The notes under the pieces: generated by a model
The model's database searches: none
The model's input: the letters and a program-made list of their open reading frames with translations, nothing else
Told to the model about the DNA's origin: nothing
Position numbers and translations under genes: made by a program
Shown here: positions 30,107 through 38,258 of the stretch, piece by piece
How the letters are laid out: each line of letters begins with the position of its first letter
Position numbering within the stretch: position 1 is the stretch's first letter
NCBI GenBank assembly: GCA_027587225.1
Contig: JAPDDQ010000057.1
Span: forward strand, 1 to 41,135
Origin: Solirubrobacter taibaiensis
GTDB taxonomy: Bacteria; Actinomycetota; Thermoleophilia; Solirubrobacterales; Solirubrobacteraceae
Length of the DNA: 41,135 nt
Direction: 5' to 3'

Positions 30107-31270
30107 CTACGCGGCGAGCGCGAGGCGCGGGCGCGGCGGCGAGAACTCCGCCTGCAACGTGTGCAGGAGACCGCGCAGACCGGCGGGCTCGCCGGCGATC
30201 GCGCGCTGGCGCGTCGCGCCGGGGTCGCCCGCGAGGTGGGCGAGCAGCTGCAGCTCGCGCTCGCAGCCGAGCTCGCGCGCGTGCGGCCAGCAGGCGTCGA
30301 CCAGCGTGGCCAGGCGACCGGAGGCCGGGACGCAGCGGTCGCGGTGCGGGTCCAGCAGCTGCGCGTGGATGCCGTCGCGCGCCGCCAGGAAGCGGTTCTC
30401 GTCAAGCACCTCGGGCGCGTGGATGAGCTCGGGCTCGACGCACGTGCCGAGCGCCTCGCAACGCACCAGGCACTGCACGAGGGCGACGAGCGCGGCGGTG
30501 TCCCGGATGCGCGTCTGCGCGTCCATGATCCGCACCTCGATCGTGCCGAGCTTGGGCTGCAGGCGCACGTCCCACCAGATGAACGTCGGCTCGGGGATCG
30601 CCCCGCAGCGCAGCAGCACGTCGATCGACTCCACATACTCGGCGTAGGAGCCGAACTCGCGCGGGATGCCCGTGCGCGGGAAGGCCTGGAACACCGGGGT
30701 GCGGGCGCTCGCCAGCCCGGAGTCGCGCCCGCGCGTGAACGGCGAGTTGGCCGACAGCGCGAGCAGCACCGGGATGTGCGCGCGCATGCCGTTGAGCGCC
30801 TTCACGGCCATCTCCGGGTCGGGGACCGCGACGTGCACGTGCAGGGCGAACGTCGGCTCCCGCCGCGCGAGCTCGCGCAGCGACTGGTGCAGGAACTGGT
30901 AGCGCGCGCCCGGTGAGACCTCGACCTCTTCGGCCGTCACCAACGGGTGCGTCCCGGCGACCGCGGCGCGCAGGCCGAGCGACCGCACCGTCGCGGCCAG
31001 GCCGGCACGCATGAAGCGCAGCTCGGAGGCCGCCTCGGCGACGGTCTGGTGCGGGTTGGTGGCGAGTTCCAGCGCGAGCCCGTGCGTCTCACCGCGAGCG
31101 TGCCCCGCGAGGTGCTCGGGCATGATGCTCAGCACGTCCTCGGACCGCCACGCGGGCGAGCCGTCGGTCTCGAGCAGCATCACCTCTTCCTCGACGCCCA
31201 CGGTCCAGGCGCCGAACTCGGGGTTCGTCGGCCACTTCGCCCACGCGGGCAGGACAGTCTGCGTCGCCAT
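30107..31270 (-). CDS. YbdK-type carboxylate-amine ligase (GCS2 family)
   Basis: About 387 residues of the glutamate-cysteine ligase type 2 family. Visible family motifs are GVEEEVMLL near the N-terminus, the His-rich strand in FALHVHVAVPDPE, ANSPFTRGRDSGLASARTPVF, and the acidic metal/ATP site segment GTIEVRIMDAQTR. Such enzymes have weak gamma-glutamylcysteine synthetase activity in vitro; true substrates are often unknown. I start at ATG 31270 (MATQTVLP); a GTG at 31321 would add 17 residues of low quality. It ends 19 bases before a strong hairpin terminator. Confidence 0.88.
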   Translation of the reverse strand: MATQTVLPAWAKWPTNPEFGAWTVGVEEEVMLLETDGSPAWRSEDVLSIMPEHLAGHARGETHGLALELATNPHQTVAEAASELRFMRAGLAATVRSLGLRAAVAGTHPLVTAEEVEVSPGARYQFLHQSLRELARREPTFALHVHVAVPDPEMAVKALNGMRAHIPVLLALSANSPFTRGRDSGLASARTPVFQAFPRTGIPREFGSYAEYVESIDVLLRCGAIPEPTFIWWDVRLQPKLGTIEVRIMDAQTRIRDTAALVALVQCLVRCEALGTCVEPELIHAPEVLDENRFLAARDGIHAQLLDPHRDRCVPASGRLATLVDACWPHARELGCERELQLLAHLAGDPGATRQRAIAGEPAGLRGLLHTLQAEFSPPRPRLALAA

Positions 31271-31429
31271 GGAACCAGCGTGATGCCGTTCCGCCGTTGC
31301 GTGTTCCACCCTGTGGTCCACTCTTGAAGGGCAATCATCGCCCTGGGGTCGAGGGGTCGACAGTCAGTCGACGCGGCTTGTACTCGCGGTAGTGGTGGAC
31401 GCGCCAACTGCGGCCGTACATTCGGTCTC

Positions 31430-32170
31430 ATGAGGCGCGGACGTCCACCGCAGATAGTGGCCTATGGGGGAGGCGGCTTCTCCATGGAGCCCAACAATCC
31501 CCTGCTCGACGAGTACGTCCTCGGACTGTGCCGTCGTAAGAAGCCGAAGGTCTGCTTCTTCCCCTCGGCATCGGGTGATGCCGACCACTACGTCGTGCGC
31601 TTCTACAGGCACTTCTCCAGCGAGATCTGCGATCCGTCGCACATCTCGCTGTTCCGGCGCGATTGCGGTCCGGGCTCTGTGCGCGAGCACCTGCTCAAGC
31701 AGGACATGATCTACGTGGGCGGCGGGTCGATCCTGTCGCTGCTCGGCGTGTGGCGCGCCCACGGCATCGATGAGGATCTGCGCGCCGCCTGGCAGGCGGG
31801 TGTCATCCTTGTCGGCGTGTCCGCCGGCTCGCTCTGTTGGTTCAACTCAGGTCTCACGGCCTACCACCACGACGCGAAGCCCTACGAAGGTCTCGGCTTC
31901 CTCTCGCACTCGAACGCAGTGCACTACGACGAGGAGTCAGATCGGCGCCCGGCTTATCACCAGGCGCTGAGGGACGGCATGCCCGGCGGATATGCGGCCT
32001 CGGACGGGGCCGCCCTGCACTTCATCGGTGACGATCTCCACCGCGTGGTCCTCTCGCGCCCGAAGGCTCGCGCCTATCGGGTCGAGGTCGCGGGCGATGA
32101 CGTCGTCGAGCATCCGCTGGAGGCCACCTATCTCGGCGAGCGTCCCAAGCTCGAACTCGCAGCCGCTTAA
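31430..32170 (+). CDS. Peptidase S51 family protein (dipeptidase E-like), copy 1
   Basis: A 246-residue protein of the S51 group (peptidase E / cyanophycinase-like). It opens with IVAYGGGGFSMEP, has IYVGGGSILSLLGVWRAHG, and carries the nucleophile elbow GVSAGSLCWF with the active Ser. These cytoplasmic serine peptidases cleave Asp-X dipeptides or cyanophycin-type substrates. The ATG at 31430 is directly before the first strand. A close paralogue follows at once, with the same motifs and a divergent C-terminus. Confidence 0.9.
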   Translation: MRRGRPPQIVAYGGGGFSMEPNNPLLDEYVLGLCRRKKPKVCFFPSASGDADHYVVRFYRHFSSEICDPSHISLFRRDCGPGSVREHLLKQDMIYVGGGSILSLLGVWRAHGIDEDLRAAWQAGVILVGVSAGSLCWFNSGLTAYHHDAKPYEGLGFLSHSNAVHYDEESDRRPAYHQALRDGMPGGYAASDGAALHFIGDDLHRVVLSRPKARAYRVEVAGDDVVEHPLEATYLGERPKLELAAA

Positions 32171-32195
32171 GTCGCGGCCTCCCACGATCCTCGCG

Positions 32196-32936
32196 ATGGG
32201 CGGGGGCGGCTTCACGATGGAGCCCGACAATCCCGCCCTCGACGACTACGTGCTCGGGCTGGCGAGCGCGAAGGTGCCGAAGATCTGCCTGCTGCCCACC
32301 GCCTCCGGCGATGGCGAGGCGCAGATCCGGCAGTTTCATGCCACTTTCGGCTCGCGCGGCTGCGAGGCGATGCACATCTCGTTGTTCCGGCTGGGTAGCC
32401 GGCCGATCCCGCTGCGTGAGACGCTGCTCGCGCAGGACATCGTGTATGTCGGTGGTGGCTCGATGCTCGGGCTGCTCGCTGTCTGGCGCGCGTTGGGGTT
32501 GGACAAGATCTTGCGCGAGTGCTGGGAATCCGGCGTGATCCTCGCCGGCCTGTCGGCGGGCGCCATGTGCTGGTTCGAATGGGGTGTGACGTCGTCTCTG
32601 GGCTCACCCGCACCCTCCCCGGGCCTCGGCTTCCTGAAGGGGTCCTTGTCCGTGCACATGGACGGCGAGCCCCAGCGTCTGCCGGTGTGCCGCGCCGCGA
32701 TCGCCGACGGCACGATCCCGCCTGGCTACGCGGCCGACGACGGCGTCGCGCTGCTGTTCCGCGAGAACGAGCTCGACGAGGTGGTCTCGTCGCGTCCGAA
32801 CCGGCAGGCCGTGCGGATCGCCGCCGACGGCACCGAGGAGACGCTCACGCCGCGGTTGTTGGCCCGGCGGGACCGGTTCGGGGACGAGGCGGACATCGCC
32901 GAGTTCCGGGCCGTGCGGGCGCTGCGCGGGCGGTAG
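32196..32936 (+). CDS. Peptidase S51 family protein (dipeptidase E-like), copy 2
   Basis: A paralogue of the preceding gene: GGGGFTMEPDNPALDDYVLGL, YVGGGSMLGLLAVWRALG and the nucleophile elbow GLSAGAMCWF. It has about 20 extra residues at the C-terminus (FGDEADIAEFRAVRALRG). The start is uncertain. The ATG at 32196 lies inside the first beta-strand and would remove its N-terminal half (RPPTILA). The next in-frame ATG upstream is 32097, inside copy 1. Alignment with copy 1 predicts a start near 32160, where only CCG CTT AAG is found. The two genes are probably one operon arising by tandem duplication. Confidence 0.85.
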   Translation: MGGGGFTMEPDNPALDDYVLGLASAKVPKICLLPTASGDGEAQIRQFHATFGSRGCEAMHISLFRLGSRPIPLRETLLAQDIVYVGGGSMLGLLAVWRALGLDKILRECWESGVILAGLSAGAMCWFEWGVTSSLGSPAPSPGLGFLKGSLSVHMDGEPQRLPVCRAAIADGTIPPGYAADDGVALLFRENELDEVVSSRPNRQAVRIAADGTEETLTPRLLARRDRFGDEADIAEFRAVRALRGR

Positions 32937-33188
32937 CGGCGTTCACGGTTCCGAGGCGCTGCGTTTGCGCTCGCGTTGCGCGAACGACGCCTCCGAGCTC
33001 CGCGTGGCACGGCCGGGTTCGCATGCCGCTCTCAGTCAAGGTACGGGCACGGAAATCGCGAGGAGCGGTTGTGGTCACTTCGGACGGCTCCACGTCCGAT
33101 CGATCGGGCCCGATCACGACCGCGCTCGGGACCCCCTCGGTGGCGCCGTCGCAACCCACGCTCAGCGCACTACACCGCCAACACTGAG

Positions 33189-36100
33189 CTAGCGCCAGGC
33201 CACCTCGACGTACACGCCGCTCCGGGCCTTGCCGACGCGGACCGTCTTGGTGCCCTTGGCGACCTTGACCGTGCGCCGAGCGACGACGCGCTTGGTGCGC
33301 TTGTCGCGGACACGCACGATCACGGTGCCCTTGGCGTCGGCGCGCAGGCGCACGCGGCCGTCGCGCAGGAGGGTCGCGGTGACGCGCGGGGCGGGAGTCG
33401 CGGGACGCGTCGTCGCCGTCGGCGAGGCGGGGCGGGGCGAGAACGCGGTCGCGGTCGGGGCCGGCGTTGTGCCGGCGGCGGGAGGCGCCACGGTCGGGTC
33501 GGGCGACGGCGACGCGGACGGGGCCGGCGAGCCGCTCGCGCCCGGGGACGCGGTCGGCACCGGGGACGGCGTCGCCGTGCTCGTCGGGACGGGGGTCGGG
33601 GCCCCGGTCGGCCACGAGTTCGCGGGCGGGGTCGGCACGGGCGTCGGGGACGGGTCCGGGTTGGGAGTCGGAGTCGGCGTCGGGACGTGGCCCGGGCCGA
33701 TCACGGGGCTCGCCCCGGAGGTGCGCTCGGGCGACTCGCCGCCCGGCCCGTAGGTGACCAGGGTCTGGCGTAGCGTGGAACCCTGGTCGGCGGGCGCCGC
33801 CCGGTAGGCCTGCAGCTCGTTCGCGAGCCGGGTGCAGTTCGCGCCGGAGGCGTCGCAGCGCAGCCAGCCGATCCGGCCGTTCGAGTTCTCGGAGCCGATG
33901 TGCCGGTCGCCGTGGGTGAACCCTCCGACCTCGTCGACGAACACCGGCGTGGGTGTCTTGCCCCAGTTCGGCCCGGTGGGCGCGCCGGTGAGGATCGGGC
34001 CGATCTCCTCGTGGGCGGTGAACGCGCTCTCGCCGGCGGCGTTGATCGCGTAGACGGTGGCCCGGAGCCGCTGACCGGCGTCGGCGCTCGTCGTGGTGTA
34101 GGTGCGGCTGGTCGCACCGGGGATCGGCCGGCAGCCGACCTCGTAGTCGCAGCGCTGCCAGGTGTAGCGCTGGGAGGTCGGCGCGGGCTCCCAGAGGCCG
34201 TCGGCCATCGCGAGCGTGGCGCCGACGCGCGGCTCGCCGTACATGTACGGGTAGGCGGGGTAGATCGCGAACGGCTTGGGGCCCAGGGCGACCGGGCCGG
34301 GCTCGCTCAACAACGGCTCGGAGGCGCCCGCGTCGTTCTGGGCGACGAGCGCGACGCGCATGCGGTAGCCCGCGTCGGCGTCCCGCAGCGTGTACGACCA
34401 GCCGACGTGGCCGATGTCCGTGCACGTCGAGCCCGAGCAGCGCTGCCAGTGCGCGTCGATCGTCACGGGCGAGCCCGCGAAGTCGCCGCCGTAGACGCGC
34501 TGCGCCGAGCCCGTGGCCGCCTCGCCGGCGATGGTCGGCGCCTCGCCCCGCGGCGTCGGTGGGCTCGTCTCCCCGCTGGGCGCGAAGCGCGCGAGCCCGC
34601 TCACCGCGCGCAGCGACGTGAACCGGAAGTTGCCGCCGATCAGCAGCCCGCCGTCGGGCAGCGTCTCGAGCATCGACACCGTGTTCCCCATTCCCCAGTC
34701 CGTGGCGGGCTCGGGCCGGAAGCGGGTCGTGCGGCCGGTCGACAGGTCGATCGAGCCCAGGCTCCAGCGGGGCTCTCCGGCGAGCTCGCTGAAGGCGCCG
34801 GCCAGGAACAGCTCGGACCCGGCGGCCTCGATCTGGTGCACGGCCCCGTCGGTGACGTCATACGGCACGTTGAATCCGTTGGCGTCGATGTGCCGGAGGT
34901 CCGAGTCCTGGTCCCAGTAGGCCCGGCCGCCGACCCAGACGCCGCCGACGCCGTCAGGCTCGAGGGCGTAGACGGTGCCTTCCGGCTGGCCCGTCGCCGG
35001 GAGCGGCGCGCGGGTGGCGACGTCGTACATCCGCAGCTCGCACGCGCCCACGAACAGCTTGCCGCCGACGACTTCGAGCGCATTGATCGGGCAGTCGCGC
35101 GGGAACGAGGGCGCCCAGTCGAGCACCTGCCCCGTCGCGAGGTCGATCGCACCGAGCTTGGTGACCGTGCGGTCCCCGAGCTGGGTGAAGTACCCGGCGG
35201 CGAACAGCGTCGACCCGCTGATCGCCAGGGCCGTGACCGGTCCGCCGCGAGCGGACGGGAACCCGGGGCGCCACGCGCCGCTGAGCGCGTCGACCGCCGC
35301 CAGGTAGGTCTGCGGATGCCCACCGACGGTCGCGAACGCGCCGCCGATGTAGACGGTGTCGCCGGCCTTCTCGAGCGCATTCGCCCACGTCCCGTAGTGC
35401 GCCGGGAAGGACCCCGGGACGGGCTCGACGACGGTGCCTTCGAGCTTCGCGTCGAACGGGCGCACCGCGCCCGTGCGCAGGTCGAGCGCCGCGGCCCCGA
35501 CGCGCGCGGTCGCCTCGCGCAGCCCGCCCCCGTTGGTGGCGAGCGCGCCGCCGCCCGCGGCCAGCACGGTCCCGCTCCCGGCGGTGCTGTTGTACGGCAG
35601 CCGGGCGCCGGTGCGCAGGTCGTACGCGACGATCGCGCCGGCCGTGGCCACGTACAGCGTGTCACCCTCCGCCGTGATCGCGTACGCCCATCCCGCGATG
35701 TCGCCGAACCACGGCAGCCGTTCGCCCGTGGTCTGGGCGTACGCGCGCAGCGTCACCTCGTCGCCGTCAGCCGTCTCGCCGAGCATGACGACCACCTGTG
35801 GCCCGAGCTCGATCCGCGAGACCTCGCCGCCGCGGAACTGCCATGAGGACAGCGTCGCCGAGTCGTCGGCGCTGACCATCACCGAGCCGGAGCGCTCCTT
35901 GTTCTGCACCCACTGGAAGCGGCCGCCGAAGAACACGCGCCCGTCGCGCGCCGCGATCGCGTTGAGCTGGACGGAGTCCCGCAGGTCCGCGTCCCAGTCG
36001 AGCACGCGCCCGGTCGCGAGGTCGAGCGCGGCGGCGCCGCGGCGCGGCGTACTGAACGAGCCGGCGATGAACATGCGGTCACCGGAGATCGACAGGCTCT

Positions 36101-36692
36101 CGACCTGCCCGCCGATGCCACCCGCCGGGCCCCAGTCGAGCACCTCGCCCGTGCGCGCGTCGAGCTTCGCGAGGCTGCGTTTGACCTTCCCGCCGATCAT
36201 GCTGAACGAGCCGCCGACGTACAACACGTCGCCGCGCCGCTCGATCGCCATCACGAGCCCGGACGCCTGTGCGCGGAAGACCGGATCGATCGTCCCGTCC
36301 GCTCGCAGGTGCACGAAGTTCACGCGGCGCTGCCCGAGCACGCGATCGAACTCACCGCCGACGTAGAACCCGCCCTCGCCGTCAGGCTCGAGGGCACGGA
36401 CGCTGACGTCCGGGATCTCATCCTCGAAGTCGAGGCCCGCGCCGGCGCCGTCGCTGGTGATGTCCGGGAAGTCGCGGCGCACGGCACCGGCAGAGTCCAG
36501 GAACGTCAGCGGCCCGCTCGGCCGGCCCACCTCGCGCAGGTAGCCGCCGATGTAGGCGGTGTCGCCGTCGACGAGGGCGTCGACCGTTTCGCCGGCGGCG
36601 GGGAACGGGGCGGGGGCGGAGCCGGGCGAAGCGCTCGCGGGAGCGGCGCAGAGGAGGGCGGCGAAGCAGAGCGAGAGAGCGATCCGGGGCAT
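33189..36692 (-). CDS. Large secreted beta-propeller / Ig-repeat surface protein
   Basis: A 1167-residue exported protein with signal peptide (IALSLCFAALLCAAPASA). Residues 30-690 are repeated blades of the form G-x-x-Y-I/V-G-G-x-F-x-x-x-x-G with LDxxTG..L.W turns (for example LYVGGSFSMIGGKVKRSLAKLD), matching delta-60 or PQQ/WD40-like propellers. Residues 700-980 hold three Ig-like units with W-x-R-C and C-x-x-I motifs (WQRCSGSTC, WQRCDYEVGC, WLRCDASGANC). A Pro/Thr/Ser-rich spacer (1000-1090) follows, then a small basic beta domain that may bind the cell envelope. No catalytic site is visible; a binding or adhesion role is likely. The spacer 32937-33188 downstream holds no gene. Confidence 0.82.
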   Translation of the reverse strand: MPRIALSLCFAALLCAAPASASPGSAPAPFPAAGETVDALVDGDTAYIGGYLREVGRPSGPLTFLDSAGAVRRDFPDITSDGAGAGLDFEDEIPDVSVRALEPDGEGGFYVGGEFDRVLGQRRVNFVHLRADGTIDPVFRAQASGLVMAIERRGDVLYVGGSFSMIGGKVKRSLAKLDARTGEVLDWGPAGGIGGQVESLSISGDRMFIAGSFSTPRRGAAALDLATGRVLDWDADLRDSVQLNAIAARDGRVFFGGRFQWVQNKERSGSVMVSADDSATLSSWQFRGGEVSRIELGPQVVVMLGETADGDEVTLRAYAQTTGERLPWFGDIAGWAYAITAEGDTLYVATAGAIVAYDLRTGARLPYNSTAGSGTVLAAGGGALATNGGGLREATARVGAAALDLRTGAVRPFDAKLEGTVVEPVPGSFPAHYGTWANALEKAGDTVYIGGAFATVGGHPQTYLAAVDALSGAWRPGFPSARGGPVTALAISGSTLFAAGYFTQLGDRTVTKLGAIDLATGQVLDWAPSFPRDCPINALEVVGGKLFVGACELRMYDVATRAPLPATGQPEGTVYALEPDGVGGVWVGGRAYWDQDSDLRHIDANGFNVPYDVTDGAVHQIEAAGSELFLAGAFSELAGEPRWSLGSIDLSTGRTTRFRPEPATDWGMGNTVSMLETLPDGGLLIGGNFRFTSLRAVSGLARFAPSGETSPPTPRGEAPTIAGEAATGSAQRVYGGDFAGSPVTIDAHWQRCSGSTCTDIGHVGWSYTLRDADAGYRMRVALVAQNDAGASEPLLSEPGPVALGPKPFAIYPAYPYMYGEPRVGATLAMADGLWEPAPTSQRYTWQRCDYEVGCRPIPGATSRTYTTTSADAGQRLRATVYAINAAGESAFTAHEEIGPILTGAPTGPNWGKTPTPVFVDEVGGFTHGDRHIGSENSNGRIGWLRCDASGANCTRLANELQAYRAAPADQGSTLRQTLVTYGPGGESPERTSGASPVIGPGHVPTPTPTPNPDPSPTPVPTPPANSWPTGAPTPVPTSTATPSPVPTASPGASGSPAPSASPSPDPTVAPPAAGTTPAPTATAFSPRPASPTATTRPATPAPRVTATLLRDGRVRLRADAKGTVIVRVRDKRTKRVVARRTVKVAKGTKTVRVGKARSGVYVEVAWR

Positions 36693-36720
36693 GAGGGCGC
36701 AAACCTCATGCCCCGTTCAC

Positions 36721-37980
36721 CTAGCTCTTAGACCACTCGACTTGCTTTGAGCGGTGGTAGTCGACACCGAGCTCGCTCAACAGCCGGCCCTGAGCGGCCA
36801 GCCGCTCCCGGAAGTCCTCCCAGTCGCCCGGTCCCGACCAGCCGATCTCGGCCGTCGCGAGCAGTCGCGGGAAGATCATCGAGTCGATGTCGGAACGGGT
36901 CTCGGTGGTCTCGGTCCAGAGCGCGGCCTCGACGCCGAGCACCTCCGCGCGCTCGATCACGCGCTCCGGGTCCCACTCGTAGGCGTCGCGGACCTCGACG
37001 GCGCCCGCCCACGTCAGCCCGAGCTCCGTCTCCTCGTCGTACTTCTGGTCCAGGTACGTGTGCGGCGCCGGCGACATGATCAGCGGCAGCCCTTGCTCGG
37101 CGGCCGCCCGTGCGGGCTTGGCGTCCGACCAGTGCTGGACGACCGTGCCCTTCGGCAGTTTCGCCACGCCGGCCTCCTCCCACACGATCGGCGTCTTCCC
37201 GCGCTCGAGCACCAGTGAGCACGCGTCCCACATGAACTGCACGTAGTCCTGGTGCGCGAGGCCCTCGACCTCGTCGCCGCCGAGGTGGAAGTGCTCGCCC
37301 GGGATCGCGCGGATCACGTCGTCCAGCCACCGCATCACGACGTCCGAGCGCACGTCGAGCGAGTGCCCAGGGCTGCTCCAGGTCGTGAACGGCTCCGGGG
37401 CGTCACGGCCCCACAGCTCGGGGTACGCGCGCAGCGCGGCGTTCACGTGCCCGGGCACGTCGACCTCCGGCACGACCGTGATCGAGTGACCCGCCGCGTG
37501 GGCGACGATCCGCTGGTAGTCCGCGAGCGTGAGGAACCCGCCCGCGCCACCCCCGACCTGTGTCTCGGCGCCCACGGTGGTCAGGCGGGGCCAGTCCGGG
37601 ATCTCGATCCGCCAGCCCTGATCGTCGGTCAGGTGCAGATGCAGGACGTTGAGCTTGTAGAGCGCGGCGAGGTCGATCAGCCGCAGCACCTCGTCGACGC
37701 CGAAGAAGTGGCGCGCGACGTCGAGCATCACGCCACGCCAGGCGTACCGGGGCGCGTCCTCGATCAACAGCGGACCCGATGTCCCCCCGAGTTGACGCAG
37801 CGTCGCGCGGCCCCGCGCCTCGCCGGCGTCGTCGGACGCGCTGAAGGCGACCCCGTCGGCCGACACGGACAGCCGGTAGCTCTCGGCCACCCCGTCCGTG
37901 CGTTGGCAGTCGAGGTCGTCGGGCAGCGCGACCGGCTCACCCGGCCGCGCCTCGAGCACGGCCGGGGCCGGGACGATCAC
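36721..37980 (-). CDS. Glycoside hydrolase family 20 beta-N-acetylhexosaminidase
   Basis: A 419-residue enzyme. A short N-terminal beta domain (VAFSASDDAGEARGRATLRQL) precedes the TIM barrel: RGVMLDVARHFFGVDEVLRLID, LHLHLTDDQGWRIEI, VVPEVDVPGHVNAAL and the catalytic Asp-Glu pair in HFHLGGDEVEG. WTETTETRSD and FPRLLATAEIGWS near the C-terminus complete the active site. GH20 enzymes remove terminal GlcNAc/GalNAc through substrate-assisted catalysis. There is no signal peptide, so it probably recycles cell-wall or chitin fragments in the cytoplasm. GTG start overlaps the stop of the Lys-rich gene (GTGA). Confidence 0.93.
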   Translation of the reverse strand: MIVPAPAVLEARPGEPVALPDDLDCQRTDGVAESYRLSVSADGVAFSASDDAGEARGRATLRQLGGTSGPLLIEDAPRYAWRGVMLDVARHFFGVDEVLRLIDLAALYKLNVLHLHLTDDQGWRIEIPDWPRLTTVGAETQVGGGAGGFLTLADYQRIVAHAAGHSITVVPEVDVPGHVNAALRAYPELWGRDAPEPFTTWSSPGHSLDVRSDVVMRWLDDVIRAIPGEHFHLGGDEVEGLAHQDYVQFMWDACSLVLERGKTPIVWEEAGVAKLPKGTVVQHWSDAKPARAAAEQGLPLIMSPAPHTYLDQKYDEETELGLTWAGAVEVRDAYEWDPERVIERAEVLGVEAALWTETTETRSDIDSMIFPRLLATAEIGWSGPGDWEDFRERLAAQGRLLSELGVDYHRSKQVEWSKS

Positions 37981-38240
37981 GCGGGTGCGGGCTCGTTGCC
38001 GCCGCGGCCCTTGACGACCTTGGTCGCCACGACCGCGGCCACACCGGCACCGACGATGACCGGAATCCGCTTCACGATCGGCGTCTTCTTCGCCACCTTG
38101 TAGACGGCTGTGCCCTTCGCGACCTTCTTGGCGCCCTTGGCGCCGCCCTTCGCCGCCTTGGTGGCGGTCTTGATCTTCAGGTAGTCGACAGCAAGCTCAG
38201 CGACCTGCTGCTTGCGGCTCTTCTGTTTTCTGAGGGCCAT
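37977..38240 (-). CDS. Lys/Ala-rich small basic protein with hydrophobic segment
   Basis: An 87-residue, very basic protein. Residues 1-30 are basic (MALRKQKSRKQQVAEL...), residues 26-58 carry AAK/AKK repeats like the tails of histone H1 or HupB, and IPVIVGAGVAAVVATKV near 60-76 is a hydrophobic stretch that could span or touch the membrane. The gene is coupled to the GH20 gene by a four-base overlap. I recognise no family; nucleic-acid or anionic-lipid binding is a guess from composition. Confidence 0.65.
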   Translation of the reverse strand: MALRKQKSRKQQVAELAVDYLKIKTATKAAKGGAKGAKKVAKGTAVYKVAKKTPIVKRIPVIVGAGVAAVVATKVVKGRGGNEPAPA

Positions 38241-38258
38241 CTCCAGACCCTACCCGCA

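Noticed and set aside
33096..33115. Overlapping palindromes CCGATCGATCGG and GATCGGGCCCGATC after the large surface protein gene
   Set aside because: No T-run on either strand, so not a convincing terminator. The 10-mer GATCGGGCCC also occurs at 20932 and 30068, but one lies in coding sequence, and GC-rich DNA makes such repeats likely.
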